Source: Novosphingobium marinum
Lineage (GTDB): Bacteria; Pseudomonadota; Alphaproteobacteria; Sphingomonadales; Sphingomonadaceae
Assembly: GCF_013408095.1 (NCBI RefSeq)
Contig: NZ_JACBZF010000002.1
Location: forward strand, 744,001 to 808,000
Direction of reading: 5' to 3'
DNA: 64,000 bases
In this document: positions 35,504 through 46,176 of the stretch, one piece after another
Layout of the letters: each line of letters opens with the position of its first letter
How positions within the stretch are numbered: position 1 is the stretch's first letter
Notes under the pieces: generated by a model
The model's database searches: none
Told to the model about the DNA's origin: nothing
What the model saw: the letters and a program-made list of their open reading frames with translations, nothing else
Translations under genes and position numbers: made by a program

Positions 35504-36277
35504 ATGGAACGCTTTACCGGAAAGACCGTCATCGTCACCGGATCGTCGAGCGGCATCGGCGAGGGGATCGCCCGCCGCTTCTCCGCAGAGGGCGCGAATG
35601 TCGTGCTGAACAGTCGCAGTCGCGACGACCTTGCCGAAGTCGCCGCCGACCTCGACCCGGAACGGACGTTCGTCGTCGAAGCCGACGTTTCGGACAGGCA
35701 TGCATGCGGAGGGCTGGTCGGCGCGACGGTGGACAGGTTCGGCGGGCTCGACGTGCTGTGCAACAATGCCGGGATCGGCGCCTTCGGGCCGTTCGCCGAC
35801 GCCGAGGAGGGCAAGATCGACGCGGTGCTGGGCGTCAATGTAAAAGGCACGTTGCTGATGTCGCAGGCCGCCTACCCGCACCTCAAGGCTAGCAAGGGGT
35901 GCATCGTCAATACCTCGAGCTGCTCGGGCACCGGCGGCGACTACCAGATGGTCATCTACACCGCGTCCAAGGGCGCGGTGACGCAGATCACGCGCTCGCT
36001 TGCACTCGAATGGGGACCGGTGGGCATTCGCGTCAACGCCGTCAACCCGTCGCTGACGAGGAGCGAGATGACCGGGGACATGCTCGACAACGACGCGATG
36101 ATCGATGCGTTCATGGACCGCTTCGCGATCAAGCGCATAGGCGAGCCTGCGGACGTCGCGGCGGCGGTGGCGTTCCTTGCATCGGACGATGCCGCGTTCA
36201 TCACCGGCGCGAACCTGCCGGTCGACGGCGGCATCACCGCTTCGAACGGCCAGCCCGACTTCCGCAACGTGCAATAG
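35504..36277 (+). CDS. short-chain dehydrogenase/reductase
   Basis: The 257-residue classical SDR has 'VIVTGSSSGIGEGIARRFSA', 'LDVLCNNAGIGAFGPFAD', the catalytic serine region 'CIVNTSSCSGTGGDYQMV', and 'YTASKGAVTQITRSLALEWG'. The NAD(P) loop lacks features that fix the cofactor. Substrate unknown. The stop codon abuts the putP stop on the other strand with no spacer. Confidence 0.88.
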   Translation: MERFTGKTVIVTGSSSGIGEGIARRFSAEGANVVLNSRSRDDLAEVAADLDPERTFVVEADVSDRHACGGLVGATVDRFGGLDVLCNNAGIGAFGPFADAEEGKIDAVLGVNVKGTLLMSQAAYPHLKASKGCIVNTSSCSGTGGDYQMVIYTASKGAVTQITRSLALEWGPVGIRVNAVNPSLTRSEMTGDMLDNDAMIDAFMDRFAIKRIGEPADVAAAVAFLASDDAAFITGANLPVDGGITASNGQPDFRNVQ

Positions 36278-37750
36278 TCAGGCGGTGGCGGTCCTCGCGG
36301 TCGGGGCGGTCGCCAGGCTGATCCCGACGATGGCGACAAGCGACGCGAGAAAACCGGGAATGATCTCGTAGACGCCCGGTCCACCGAGGAACGCGCCGTT
36401 CCAGCCAAGCTGCACCCAGACCAGCGTAACCGCCGCGCCGGTCACCAGCCCGGCCACCGCGCCCGCTCCGGTCATTCGCTGCCAGGTGAGCGACAAAAGG
36501 ACAAGCGGGCCGAACGCGGCACCAAAGCCAGCCCACGCGTTGGCGACGAGGCCGAGTACCTTGCTCTCCGGGTCGGAGGCGATGACGATGGCGGCGAGCG
36601 CGACGAGCACCACGCTGGCGCGCCCGACATTGACGATCTCGCGCTCGCTGGCGCTGCGGCGCATGAACAGGCGATAGAAGTCCTCGGTCAGCGAACTCGA
36701 CGAGACGAGCAGCTGCGAGCTGATCGTGCTCATGATCGCGGCGAGCAGCGCGGCAAGTAGGAAGCCGGTCACCAGCGGGTGGAACAGCATGTTGGCGAGC
36801 ACGATGAAGATCGTCTCCGGATCGTCCACCGCGATGCCGTTGCGCGCGGCGTAAGCGCGGCCGGCAAGGCCGACGCCGAGCGCGCCGATCAGGCACACGA
36901 ACATCCAGCCCATCCCGATGTTGCGCGCGGTGGCCACGTCCGCGACACTGCGCACGGCCATGAAGCGCACGATGATGTGCGGCTGGCCGAAGTAGCCGAG
37001 GCCCCAGGTCACTGCCGAGAGCCATGCGATGAAGGTCAGGCCATAGCCGATGTCGAGGAAGCCGGGCTGGACGCGGGTCAGCGATTCGCCCGCGCTGCCC
37101 CCCGGCCCAAATATCACGACCAGCGGCATGACGACGAGCGCGACGACCATGATGCAACCCTGCACGAAGTCGGTGAGGCTGACCGCCAGGAATCCGCCGA
37201 TCATCGTGTAGGCAAGGACGACGACCGCGGTCAGCCAGATGCCGGTCATGTAGTCCGACATGCCGGTATCGCCGAACAGCCCCGCGAAGCTCGTCTCGAA
37301 AAGCTTGCCCCCGCCTGCGAGGCCCGCGGCGGTGTAGACGGTGAAGAACACGACCACCACGATGGCCGAGAGTACGCGCAGCGCGGTGCCCTTGTCGGGA
37401 AAGCGGTTCGACAGGAATTCGGGAATGGTGAGCGCGTTGCCCAGTTCCTCGGTCTGGCGGCGCAGGCGCGGCGCGACGACGATCCAGTTGGCAAGCGCGC
37501 CGACGAACAGCCCGATGCCGATCCACGCCTCGACCAGTCCCGCCGCGTAGAGCGCGCCGGGCAGGCCGAGGAGCAGCCAGCCCGACATGTCGGAAGCCCC
37601 TGCGGACAGCGCGGCGACGGCAGGCGAAAGCTGCCGTCCGCCAAGCAGGTAGCCCTCGGACGTGTCGGTGGACTTCTTCCAGGCGTACAGGCCGATGCCG
37701 AGCATCAGCACGAAATACGCGGCGAGCGAGATAAGCGTTCCGGCCTGCAT
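36278..37750 (-). CDS. putP: sodium/proline symporter
   Basis: The 490-residue protein has about thirteen membrane segments of the sodium:solute symporter family. Typical PutP stretches are 'YLLGGRQLSPAVAALSAGAS', 'DMSGWLLLGLPGALYAAGL', 'NALTIPEFLSNRFPDK' and 'SSSLTEDFYRLFMRRSAS'. It imports proline with sodium across the inner membrane. No proline catabolic gene is adjacent. Confidence 0.92.
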   Translation of the reverse strand: MQAGTLISLAAYFVLMLGIGLYAWKKSTDTSEGYLLGGRQLSPAVAALSAGASDMSGWLLLGLPGALYAAGLVEAWIGIGLFVGALANWIVVAPRLRRQTEELGNALTIPEFLSNRFPDKGTALRVLSAIVVVVFFTVYTAAGLAGGGKLFETSFAGLFGDTGMSDYMTGIWLTAVVVLAYTMIGGFLAVSLTDFVQGCIMVVALVVMPLVVIFGPGGSAGESLTRVQPGFLDIGYGLTFIAWLSAVTWGLGYFGQPHIIVRFMAVRSVADVATARNIGMGWMFVCLIGALGVGLAGRAYAARNGIAVDDPETIFIVLANMLFHPLVTGFLLAALLAAIMSTISSQLLVSSSSLTEDFYRLFMRRSASEREIVNVGRASVVLVALAAIVIASDPESKVLGLVANAWAGFGAAFGPLVLLSLTWQRMTGAGAVAGLVTGAAVTLVWVQLGWNGAFLGGPGVYEIIPGFLASLVAIVGISLATAPTARTATA

Positions 37751-37803
37751 GGCAGGCGATTAACAGGGCCGGAGCGGCTTTGCCACTCCGGCACCGTATC
37801 GGA

Positions 37804-39636
37804 TCAGGCCGCTTCCTTCTTGCGGCCCGCCTTCTTGCGCTCGTGCGGGTCGAGCAGCGCCTTGCGCAGGCGGATCGTCAGCGGAGTGACCTCGACCATC
37901 TCGTCGTCGTCGATATAGGCGATGGCCTGTTCGAGCGTCATCACGCGCGGCGGGGTGAGGCGGATCGCGTCATCCTTGCCCGTCGAACGGAAGTTCGTGA
38001 GTTGCTTGGACTTCATCGGGTTGACCTCGAGGTCCTCGGGCTTGGCGTTCTCGCCGATGATCATGCCCTCGTAGACCTTTTCCTGCGGTTTCACGAACAG
38101 GATGCCGCGATCCTCGAGGCTGTTGAGGGCGTATCCCACCGCCTCTCCGGTGCCGTTCGAGATGAGCACGCCGTTCTGGCGGCCCTCGATCGGGCCCTTG
38201 TGAGGTCCGTACTTCTCGTAAAGCCGGTTCATGATGCCGGTGCCGCGCGTGTCGGACAGGAACTCGCCGTGGTAACCGATGAGGCCGCGCGAGGGGGCGG
38301 AGAAGGCCAGACGCGTCTTGCCCAGGCCGGAGGGGCGCATCTCGGTGAGCTCGGCCTTGCGGCGCTGCATCTTCTCGACGACGGTGCCGGAGAATTCGTC
38401 GTCGACGTCGATGACGACGGTCTCGTAAGGTTCGGTACGCTGGCCGTTCTCATCGGTCTGGAACAGCACGCGCGGGCGGCTGATGCCCAGTTCGAAACCT
38501 TCGCGGCGCATCGTCTCGATCAGCACGCCAAGCTGCAGTTCGCCGCGACCGGCGACCTCGAAGCTGTCCTTGTCGGCGCTTTCGGTGACGCGGATGGCGA
38601 CGTTGGTCTCGGCCTCGCGCATCAGGCGGTCGCGGATCATGCGGCTGGTCACCTTGTCGCCCTCGCGGCCGGCGAAGGGGCTGTCGTTGACGGCAAAGCG
38701 CATGGCGAGCGTCGGCGGGTCGATCGGCTGTGCGGCGATCGGCTCGGTCACTTCGGGATCGGCGATGGTATTGGCGACGGTCGCCTTCTCGAGCCCGGCG
38801 AGAGCGATGATGTCGCCGGCCCGCGCCTCTTCGACCGGCACGCGGTCGAGCCCGCGGAACGAGAGCAGCTTGGAAGCGCGGCCGGTCTCGATCACTTTTC
38901 CGTCGGCATCGAGCGCGCGGATCGGATCGTTGATGCGGATCGTCCCCGACTGGACCCGGCCGGTCAGCACGCGGCCCATGAAGTTGTCGCGGTCGAGCAG
39001 GGTGGCAAGGAAGGTAAACTTGCCGTCCGGATCGAGATCGGGAGCAGGCACATGCTCGACGATGCGCTCGAACAGCGGGTCGAGCGTGCCTTCGCGGGCA
39101 TCGGGATCCTCGCTGGCGTAACCGTTGCGGCCCGAGGCGTAGAGCGTCGGGAAATCGAGCTGGTCGTCTTCCGCGTCGAGCGCGACGAACAGGTCGAACA
39201 CCTCGTCGAGCACTTCGCTGGCGCGCCCGTCGGGCCGGTCGATCTTGTTGACGACGACGATGGGGCGCAGGCCTAGTGCGAGCGCCTTGCCGGTGACGAA
39301 CTTGGTCTGCGGCATAGCGCCCTCGGCGCTGTCGACGAGCAGGATCACGCCATCGACCATCGAGAGGATGCGCTCGACCTCGCCGCCGAAATCGGCGTGG
39401 CCGGGCGTATCGACGATGTTGATGCGCGTGCCCTTCCATTCGACCGAGGTGCACTTGGCGAGGATCGTGATCCCGCGCTCCTTCTCGAGGTCGTTCGAAT
39501 CCATCGCGCGCTCGTCGATGCGCTGGTTTTCGCGGAACGTGCCGGATTGGCGGAAAAGCTGGTCGACGAGCGTGGTCTTGCCGTGGTCGACGTGCGCGAT
39601 GATGGCGATGTTGCGCTGGGGAAGCGGGGCGGACAT
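37804..39636 (-). CDS. typA: translational GTPase TypA/BipA
   Basis: The 610-residue ribosome-binding GTPase has G1 '[18 protein letters not shown]', effector region '[16 protein letters not shown]', G3 '[16 protein letters not shown]', and G4 'NKIDRPDGR'. The C-terminal TypA-specific domain has '[17 protein letters not shown]'. It aids 50S assembly and stress growth in other bacteria. Length is normal. Confidence 0.96.
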   Translation of the reverse strand: MSAPLPQRNIAIIAHVDHGKTTLVDQLFRQSGTFRENQRIDERAMDSNDLEKERGITILAKCTSVEWKGTRINIVDTPGHADFGGEVERILSMVDGVILLVDSAEGAMPQTKFVTGKALALGLRPIVVVNKIDRPDGRASEVLDEVFDLFVALDAEDDQLDFPTLYASGRNGYASEDPDAREGTLDPLFERIVEHVPAPDLDPDGKFTFLATLLDRDNFMGRVLTGRVQSGTIRINDPIRALDADGKVIETGRASKLLSFRGLDRVPVEEARAGDIIALAGLEKATVANTIADPEVTEPIAAQPIDPPTLAMRFAVNDSPFAGREGDKVTSRMIRDRLMREAETNVAIRVTESADKDSFEVAGRGELQLGVLIETMRREGFELGISRPRVLFQTDENGQRTEPYETVVIDVDDEFSGTVVEKMQRRKAELTEMRPSGLGKTRLAFSAPSRGLIGYHGEFLSDTRGTGIMNRLYEKYGPHKGPIEGRQNGVLISNGTGEAVGYALNSLEDRGILFVKPQEKVYEGMIIGENAKPEDLEVNPMKSKQLTNFRSTGKDDAIRLTPPRVMTLEQAIAYIDDDEMVEVTPLTIRLRKALLDPHERKKAGRKKEAA

Positions 39637-39746
39637 ATCGGATCTTTCGGGGTTCGAGCCTTGGCGGCTTCGCTGCGCCGCACAATCGGCGCGCCCTTAG
39701 CCGAAGTGCACGGCCCCGGCAAGGCGCGCACGCATATGTTGCCCTA

Positions 39747-39752
39747 TTGACA
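39747..39752 (+). promoter_or_regulatory. possible -35 box upstream of the TonB receptor gene
   Basis: A perfect TTGACA lies 148 bases before the receptor start, in the gap after typA. No convincing -10 box is found at standard spacing, so this is only a candidate. Confidence 0.25.
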
Positions 39753-39900
39753 CACCTGTGCGTTGTCATAGTCCTTTCGGAAACCTGCCATTGTCTGAAT
39801 TTGTTGTGCTTCCTAAGCAGGCAGACAGAACAAAAGGGCGCCCCGCCACTTCTACCAGGGCGACCCCGCTGAAAAGATTGTCGCAGGAAGGATGCCAGGA

Positions 39901-42579
39901 ATGAAAGGCTTCACCGCAGGTTTTGCGGACCGTTCGCGTGTCGCGCTCTATATCGGCGCGGCCGCCATCGCATTTGCGGTCCCCCAGGTCGCGAGCGCGC
40001 AGGATACCGATCCCGCCGTTCCCGATGACGGTGCGGACGACTTCGCCGCCGTTCCGGTCGGGAACGAGATCGTCGTCACCGCCACCAAGCGCGAACAGAC
40101 GCTTCAGGACGTGCCGGTCGCGGTCTCGGTCACCAGCGCCGAAACCCTCGAGCGCGCGCAGATCCGCGACGTGAAGGACCTGTCGAGCGTCGTGCCGTCG
40201 CTGCGCGTCAATACGCTGCAAAGCTCGGCCAACACCAATTTCTACATCCGCGGCTTCGGCAACGGCGCGAACAACGCCGGCATCGAGCCTTCGGTCGGCC
40301 TGTTCGTCGACGGAGTATACCGCTCGCGCTCGGCCTCGATGATCTCCGACCTGCCCGACGTGCAGCGGATCGAGGTGCTGCGCGGTCCGCAATCGACGCT
40401 TTTCGGCAAGAACGCGTCGGCGGGCGTCATTTCCATCGTCACCAGGAAGCCGCAGTTCGACTTCGGCGGGAACGTCGAGGCGACTTACGGCAACTTCAAC
40501 GCCTGGACGCTGAAGGGCGTCGTCACCGGCCCGGTCACCGACAGCATCGCGGCGAGCATTTCGGGCAGCATCAACAAGCGCGACGGATTCATCCGCGACC
40601 TCGGTACCGGCGACCGCACCAACGACCGGGACCGCTGGTTCGTGCGCGGCCAGTTGCTGTTCGATCCCGACAGCCCGCTGGAAGTCCGCATCATCGGCGA
40701 TTACGGCGAGATCGACGAGAACTGCTGCGCGGTCTTCAACCTGCGACCCTCGGCCGCGACGTTCGCGATCCAGGCGCTGGGCGGCCAAGTCAACGACCCG
40801 ACCGACCCCTTCGCCGACGACGTGGTCTACAGCAATTTCAATTCGACCAACGAGATCGAGAACTGGGGCGTTTCGGGCGAGATCGACTACGATTTCGGTG
40901 CGTTCAGCCTGACCTCGATCACTGCCTATCGCCGCACCAACGCGGTCACCAACCAGGATTCGGACTTCACCAGCGCCGACCTGCTCGGTCGCAACTTCCA
41001 GGACGTGCGGATCAAGACCTTCACGCAGGAACTGCGGCTCGAGGCCGAACTGGCCGACACCGTGTCGTTCCTGCTGGGCGGATACTACTTCGACGAGAAG
41101 ATCGATCAGGACAACGAGCTGGCCTACGGGCAGGCGTTTCGCCCCTATGCCAACCTGCTGGTCCAGGGGCAGACGGGCGGCGCGATCTCGATACCGGCGC
41201 TCGAAACGCAGATCGGCCAGATCGCCGGCGCACCGGGCGCGTTCGACGGGACGTTCTTCGGGGCAGGGCAAGGCTTTTCCGAGACCTACACGCTCGACAA
41301 CACGGCCTACTCGATCTTCGGCCAGGTCGACATCGAGATCACCGACCGGCTGACCCTGACCGGCGGCGTGAACTACACGCACGACAAGAAGACTTTCACC
41401 ACCGACGTACAGTCGACAGACGTCTTCGCCGGGCTTGACCTTCCCGCCATCGTGACCGGCGCGACCAACGCCGGCATCTCGCAGCAGGTCGGCGGAATCC
41501 TCGGTGTCCCGGGCGGCTTCGCCAGCGCCGAGCAGATCGCCGGCTTCGCACAGGCGCAGCCGCAGATCTACCAGCAGATCGTGGCAGGCGTCAGCGCGCA
41601 GACGCAGCCGCTTCTCGGCCTGCGTTCGCTCCAGCTGTTCCCGCCGTTCCTCAACGTGCCCAACGCGGTGGAGCCGGGACGGATCAGCGACGGCGACTTC
41701 AGCTACACCGCCAACCTCTCGTTCCAGGCGACCGACACGATCAACGTCTATGCCCGTTACGCGACCGGCTACAAGGCGGCCTCGATCAACCTCTCGCGCG
41801 ACAGCCGGCCGACGCCGGGCGACCTGGTCGCGATCCGGCAGCAGGGGCTCGGCCTTACCAACCTGACATCGGGCAGCCGCTTCGCCAATGCCGAGGAATC
41901 GACCCTGTACGAGATCGGCCTAAAGGCCGACTGGGAGTACGCCTCGGCGAACGTCGCGTTCTTCAAGCAGGACATCAAGGGCTTCCAGTCGAACATCTTC
42001 ACCGGCACCGGCTTCTTCCTGGCGAACGCAGGCAAGCAGTCGGTCAAGGGCTTCGAGTTCGAGGGACAGGTACGCCCGGTCGAGCCATTGACGCTGAGCC
42101 TGGCGCTGACCTATCTCGATCCCGAGTACGACAGCTTCAACCTTTCGGCGTTCGGCGATCTTTCGGGAACGACCCCCGCGGGCGTCACGCCGCTTTCGGT
42201 GACTTTCGCGGCCACCTACGAGCATGAACTGGCCAGCGGCGACCGCATCATCCTGCGCGGCGACTATCATTACGAAGCGCCATTCCGGCTGGTCGAGGGG
42301 CTTCCGGCCCTCGTCGTCCGCAATCCGGTGACCGGCGAGACGATCGACGTCTCGAACGCGTTGCAGGCCGCGCGCGACTTCAAGCAGGACATCAACGACG
42401 TCAACGCGTCGATCACCTACGCGATGGACAACGGACTTGAACTGAGCGTCTGGGGCCGCAACCTGCTCGACGACAGGACCCTTCTCAGCCTGTTCGATTC
42501 GCCGGGGCAGCTGGGTTCGATCTCGGGTTATCCGAACCAGCCGCGAACCTACGGCATATCGGCCCGGTTCCGCTGGTAG
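39901..42579 (+). CDS. TonB-dependent outer-membrane receptor
   Basis: The protein of about 892 residues has a signal peptide ending 'VASAQ', a TonB-box-like 'NEIVVTATKREQTLQDVPVA', and a plug domain with 'NTNFYIRGFGNGANNAGIEP' and 'EVLRGPQSTLFGKNASAGVI'. A 22-strand barrel follows, with the C-terminal 'NQPRTYGISARFRW' ending in an aromatic residue. It belongs to the large sphingomonad receptor group; the ligand is unknown. GAAGG nine bases before ATG 39901 favours that start over the ATG at 39892. A strong terminator follows. Confidence 0.92.
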   Translation: MKGFTAGFADRSRVALYIGAAAIAFAVPQVASAQDTDPAVPDDGADDFAAVPVGNEIVVTATKREQTLQDVPVAVSVTSAETLERAQIRDVKDLSSVVPSLRVNTLQSSANTNFYIRGFGNGANNAGIEPSVGLFVDGVYRSRSASMISDLPDVQRIEVLRGPQSTLFGKNASAGVISIVTRKPQFDFGGNVEATYGNFNAWTLKGVVTGPVTDSIAASISGSINKRDGFIRDLGTGDRTNDRDRWFVRGQLLFDPDSPLEVRIIGDYGEIDENCCAVFNLRPSAATFAIQALGGQVNDPTDPFADDVVYSNFNSTNEIENWGVSGEIDYDFGAFSLTSITAYRRTNAVTNQDSDFTSADLLGRNFQDVRIKTFTQELRLEAELADTVSFLLGGYYFDEKIDQDNELAYGQAFRPYANLLVQGQTGGAISIPALETQIGQIAGAPGAFDGTFFGAGQGFSETYTLDNTAYSIFGQVDIEITDRLTLTGGVNYTHDKKTFTTDVQSTDVFAGLDLPAIVTGATNAGISQQVGGILGVPGGFASAEQIAGFAQAQPQIYQQIVAGVSAQTQPLLGLRSLQLFPPFLNVPNAVEPGRISDGDFSYTANLSFQATDTINVYARYATGYKAASINLSRDSRPTPGDLVAIRQQGLGLTNLTSGSRFANAEESTLYEIGLKADWEYASANVAFFKQDIKGFQSNIFTGTGFFLANAGKQSVKGFEFEGQVRPVEPLTLSLALTYLDPEYDSFNLSAFGDLSGTTPAGVTPLSVTFAATYEHELASGDRIILRGDYHYEAPFRLVEGLPALVVRNPVTGETIDVSNALQAARDFKQDINDVNASITYAMDNGLELSVWGRNLLDDRTLLSLFDSPGQLGSISGYPNQPRTYGISARFRW

Positions 42580-42598
42580 TGGTCCTGAGCAGCGAATG

Positions 42599-42626
42599 AA
42601 AAAGGGCCTTCCAAGGCCCTTTTTTA
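42599..42626 (+). terminator. intrinsic terminator after the TonB receptor gene
   Basis: AAAGGGCCTT, a short CC turn, then AAGGCCCTTTTTTATT form a GC-rich hairpin followed by a T-run, about 20 bases after the receptor stop. This is the clearest classical terminator in the window. Confidence 0.9.
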
Positions 42627-42695
42627 TTGCGGGTGGCCCCGAATTGTGATGCGTTCCGCAAATCGCATGAGTGTGGGGAAACCAGGGAGGGACTC

Positions 42696-43157
42696 ATGGT
42701 CGAATGGATGATCTTGCCGTTCAAGCGGTATGCCGACTTCACGGGGCGTTCGCGCCGCATGGAATACTGGTCGTTCATGCTGCTCAACATCGGCGTCTAC
42801 ATCCTGCTTGCGCTCGTCATGTTCGCAACAGGCGCATCGATGGCGAGCCTTGCTTCGGCGGACGCTGCCAATCCGCTGGCGCTTTACTCGGTGTTTTTCA
42901 GCGGGATCGGCCTCGTCTTCTTCGTTTGGTGGCTGGTGACGATCGTACCGGGCATCGCCGTGGCGGTGCGCCGACTGCACGATCGCGACATGTCGGGCTG
43001 GTGGCTGCTGGGATTTTTCGTCGCCAACCTGGTGCCGCTCGTGAACATGATTGCCGGGATCGTCTTCCTCGTCCTCATGCTGCTGCCCGGAACGGCCGGG
43101 CCGAACCAGTACGGGCCCGATCCCAAGGATCCCGACGGCGCCGAAGTCTTTGCCTGA
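42696..43157 (+). CDS. DUF805 membrane protein, copy 1
   Basis: The 153-residue protein has the family start 'PFKRYADFTGRSRRMEYWSF', then three or four hydrophobic helices, 'VRRLHDRDMSGWWLLG', and the conserved end 'GPNQYGPDPKDPDGAEVFA'. GGGAGG precedes the ATG. Function of DUF805 is unknown. A shorter paralogue follows 83 bases later. Confidence 0.88.
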   Translation: MVEWMILPFKRYADFTGRSRRMEYWSFMLLNIGVYILLALVMFATGASMASLASADAANPLALYSVFFSGIGLVFFVWWLVTIVPGIAVAVRRLHDRDMSGWWLLGFFVANLVPLVNMIAGIVFLVLMLLPGTAGPNQYGPDPKDPDGAEVFA

Positions 43158-43240
43158 GGCCCGGCGGTTGCCCGCCCGGCTACCATGAAGCCAGGACCGG
43201 ACCATCCCGGCCGGACCGCCTTGCCTAAAGGAGTTTTGCG

Positions 43241-43657
43241 ATGGACTGGATGTTGATGCCCTATCGCCGCTACTTCGACTTCACCGGTCGGTCGCGGCGC
43301 AAGGAATACTGGATGTTCGTGCTGTTCACCACGATCGTCACCATCGTTTGTCTGATGATCATGTTCGCGGGCGGACTTTCGATGGACGAGACGACGCAGG
43401 CAGAGCCGGGTTTGCTGTTCTGGGTCGGACTGATCCTGATCGTGCTCTTCGCCCTCGGCTCGATCATCCCGTCGATCGCGGTGCAGGTGCGGCGCTTCCA
43501 CGATCAGGACAAGTCGGGCTGGATGGTCCTTCTCGGCCTGATTCCGTACGTTGGCGGCATCATCCTGTTCGTCTTCATGCTGCTCGAAGGGACCAAGGGG
43601 CCCAACCGCTTCGGACCCGACCCGAAGGACCCGGCCGGAGCCGAAGTCTTCGCCTAG
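43241..43657 (+). CDS. DUF805 membrane protein, copy 2
   Basis: The 138-residue paralogue has 'PYRRYFDFTGRSRRKEYWMF', 'VRRFHDQDKSGWMVLLGLIP' and 'GPNRFGPDPKDPAGAEVFA'. AAGGAG is well placed. Compared with copy 1 it lacks about 15 residues in the first loop. Its stop overlaps by two bases the stop of the convergent YbbP-like permease gene. Confidence 0.88.
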   Translation: MDWMLMPYRRYFDFTGRSRRKEYWMFVLFTTIVTIVCLMIMFAGGLSMDETTQAEPGLLFWVGLILIVLFALGSIIPSIAVQVRRFHDQDKSGWMVLLGLIPYVGGIILFVFMLLEGTKGPNRFGPDPKDPAGAEVFA

Positions 43658-46176
43658 AGCTCGCGCAGCGCGCGCGCCGGTTTCGCCCGCAGGAGCGGTA
43701 GCGAGCCGGCGAGCGCGAAGCCGACGACGAGGACTACGCCGCCGACCAGTACCGCGAACACCGTGGGCCAGTCGGGCAGCCAGTCGAACTCGAACAGCTG
43801 CGTCACCACCGCCCAGGCGATCGCGCTGCCGAGCGCCAGCGAGACTATCGCCAGCACCGAGGCGAGCAGCCCGTATTCGGCGAGCTGCAGCAGCAGGAGC
43901 TGCTTGCGGCTCGCCCCCAGCACGCGCAGCACGACATTGTCGTAGAGGCGGCTCGCACGCGCCGCCGCGATCGCTCCGAACAGCACGGCCAGCCCCGCCA
44001 GCACCGCAACCGAGGCCGCCGACAGGATCGCGACCGACATCTGCGAGAGAATGCCGCGCGCCTCCTCTAGCAGGCTGCCGGTCTCGATCACCGAGCTCGA
44101 CGGGAAGGCGCGCACCAGCCGCCGCAGCAGCCCGCCTTTCTCGGTGCCCGGTGCCAGGTCGATAGTCGCGGCAAGGTTGTGCGGCGCATCCTCGATAGCA
44201 TTGGGCGAGAAGACGAGGGTATTGTTGAAGCCCATCGATTCCCAGTCGATTCGCCGGAAGGACGCGATGCGCGCGGTGCGCTCGACGCCAAGCAGCCCGA
44301 TGGTCAGCATGTCGCCCACTTCCAGCCCCACGTCCTCGGCCAGTTCGGCGTCTATCGAGACAAGCGGTTCGCCATCGTGGTCGGCGCCCCACCATTCGCC
44401 TTCGGTGACGACGTTGCCCTCGGGAACCTCGTCGGCATAAGTCAGCCCGCGTTCGCCGCGTAGCTGCCAGGCGCCTTCGGGCAGCTCCTCGAGGTCGGCG
44501 ACGCGCGTCATCGCGCCTTCGGGACCGTAGGCCAGGATCTTGCCGCGCAGCGCCGGTACGGTGCGGATGTCGGCATCGGGAGCGGTTTTCCCGACGGCCG
44601 CGCGGAAATCGGCCTCGCGCTCGCGCGGCACGTCGAGCACGAAGTAGTCGGGCGCGCGCTGCGGCACGCGGGCGCGGATGTTCGCATCGAGCGCGGTCTG
44701 GACCGCCGCGAGCAGCACGAAGGCGGAAAGGCCGAAGCCAAGCGCGGTGACCAGCGCCCCGGTCTGCGCCCCCGGCCGGTAGAGGTTCGCAAGCCCCGCG
44801 CGGAGCAGGGGTCGCTCGGGCCTCGGCGCGCGCGCGGCAGCGGTGCGGATCGCCCAGCCGAGCAGTGCAAGGAAGGCGAGCATGCCTGCCGCGCCCGCAA
44901 GGAACAGGGCGGTCATCTGCATGTTGCTCGCGGTTCCGAGCGCCAGCGCGACGATGGCTGCAATGCCCAGCCCGACGGGCAGCAGCCAGGATCGCCGGTC
45001 GAGCCTGAGGCGGGAGACGCGCGCGCGCATCAGCGCCATCGCCGGGAACGTCCGGGCGCGCGCCAGCGGCGGGGCGGAAAAGACGAGTGCGATGAGCAGG
45101 CCGTAGAGCGCCGCGCGCGCCATCGCGCCGAAGTCCACGGCCAGCCCCGCCTCGACCGGCAGCAGCGATCCGATCGCGGCGGCGAGCAGCGGCGTGATCG
45201 CAACACCCGCGACCAGCCCCGCAGCGCTGCCGACGAGCGCCGCCGCGCCGACCTGCAGCAGGTAGATGCGCGCGATGTCCGTGCTCGTCGCTCCGAGCAC
45301 CTTGAGCGTCGCGATGCTCGCGCGCCGGGCCTCGAGGTAGGAGGTAACGCCGCCGCCGATACCGATCCCGGCGATGAACAGCGCGGCCAGGCCGACGAGC
45401 ACGAGGAAATCGCCCATCCGCCCGACGAAGCGCTCGGTATTGGGAGCGGCGCGGTCGCTGGTGCGGAATTCGAAACCGCTATCGGGAAACGCCTCCTCGA
45501 TCCGCTCGACCGCCTCGTCGGGGTCGATGCCGGGATCTAGGACGATGCGGATCTTGTTGCGGTACATCGAGCCGGGAGAGGTGAGACCCGCCGCCCCGGG
45601 CATTTCCTCGCGGACAATGGCGACAGGGCCGAGGCTGAATCCCTCGCTCAGCATTTCGGGTTCCTCGGCTACGATGCCGCCGACGGTCAGCGGCGCGCCG
45701 CCTATCGCGATTGCGTCGCCGGGCGAAACGCCCAGCCGCTGGGCCGCGCCCTCGGCCAGCCAGACGGTGCCGGGGGCGGGAGCGCCGGCCTCGCGCCCGT
45801 CCTGCAGGACGAGCGTGCCGACCATCGGCCATTTCTCGTCGACCGCTTTCAGCGCGATGGGAGCGGACAGGTCGCCCGCGCTCGCCATCGCCTGCATCCG
45901 CGTGCCGTAGGATACGGTGCCGAGTTCGGCGAAGGCGGCGCGCTCCTCTTCGGTCGGCGGGCGTTGCCAGACGCGCATCTCGATGTCGCCGCCCAGGATC
46001 GCGCGGCCCCGTGCCTCCAGTTCGCCCTCGATCGAGCCGGTGAGCGTGCCGATCGCCGCGATCGCGCCGACGCCGAGGAACAGGCAAACGAGCAGCAGTC
46101 GCAGGCCCCGGAAGCGGGAGGACAGGTCGCGCCGCGCGATGGACCAGGCGGCCCGCCAGGTGAGGCCGCCGGTCAC
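43654..46176 (-). CDS. FtsX/YbbP-like ABC transporter permease
   Basis: The 840-residue protein has an N-terminal membrane anchor, a large periplasmic domain (MacB-PCD type), and two FtsX-type four-helix blocks. These include 'LVLVGLAALFIAGIGIGGGV' and 'ILSAASVAVLAGLAVLFGAI'. It begins at the ATGA overlap with the ATPase gene upstream. The YbbA-YbbP-TesA arrangement found widely suggests a lipid or lipoprotein-related role in the envelope; the substrate is not known. Confidence 0.88.
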   Translation of the reverse strand: MTGGLTWRAAWSIARRDLSSRFRGLRLLLVCLFLGVGAIAAIGTLTGSIEGELEARGRAILGGDIEMRVWQRPPTEEERAAFAELGTVSYGTRMQAMASAGDLSAPIALKAVDEKWPMVGTLVLQDGREAGAPAPGTVWLAEGAAQRLGVSPGDAIAIGGAPLTVGGIVAEEPEMLSEGFSLGPVAIVREEMPGAAGLTSPGSMYRNKIRIVLDPGIDPDEAVERIEEAFPDSGFEFRTSDRAAPNTERFVGRMGDFLVLVGLAALFIAGIGIGGGVTSYLEARRASIATLKVLGATSTDIARIYLLQVGAAALVGSAAGLVAGVAITPLLAAAIGSLLPVEAGLAVDFGAMARAALYGLLIALVFSAPPLARARTFPAMALMRARVSRLRLDRRSWLLPVGLGIAAIVALALGTASNMQMTALFLAGAAGMLAFLALLGWAIRTAAARAPRPERPLLRAGLANLYRPGAQTGALVTALGFGLSAFVLLAAVQTALDANIRARVPQRAPDYFVLDVPREREADFRAAVGKTAPDADIRTVPALRGKILAYGPEGAMTRVADLEELPEGAWQLRGERGLTYADEVPEGNVVTEGEWWGADHDGEPLVSIDAELAEDVGLEVGDMLTIGLLGVERTARIASFRRIDWESMGFNNTLVFSPNAIEDAPHNLAATIDLAPGTEKGGLLRRLVRAFPSSSVIETGSLLEEARGILSQMSVAILSAASVAVLAGLAVLFGAIAAARASRLYDNVVLRVLGASRKQLLLLQLAEYGLLASVLAIVSLALGSAIAWAVVTQLFEFDWLPDWPTVFAVLVGGVVLVVGFALAGSLPLLRAKPARALREL

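Noticed and set aside
36234..37526. 430-codon open frame overlapping putP in another register
   Set aside because: The translation is Arg/His/Ala-rich and featureless, typical of a shifted frame of a GC-rich gene. PutP in the true frame has clear membrane helices.
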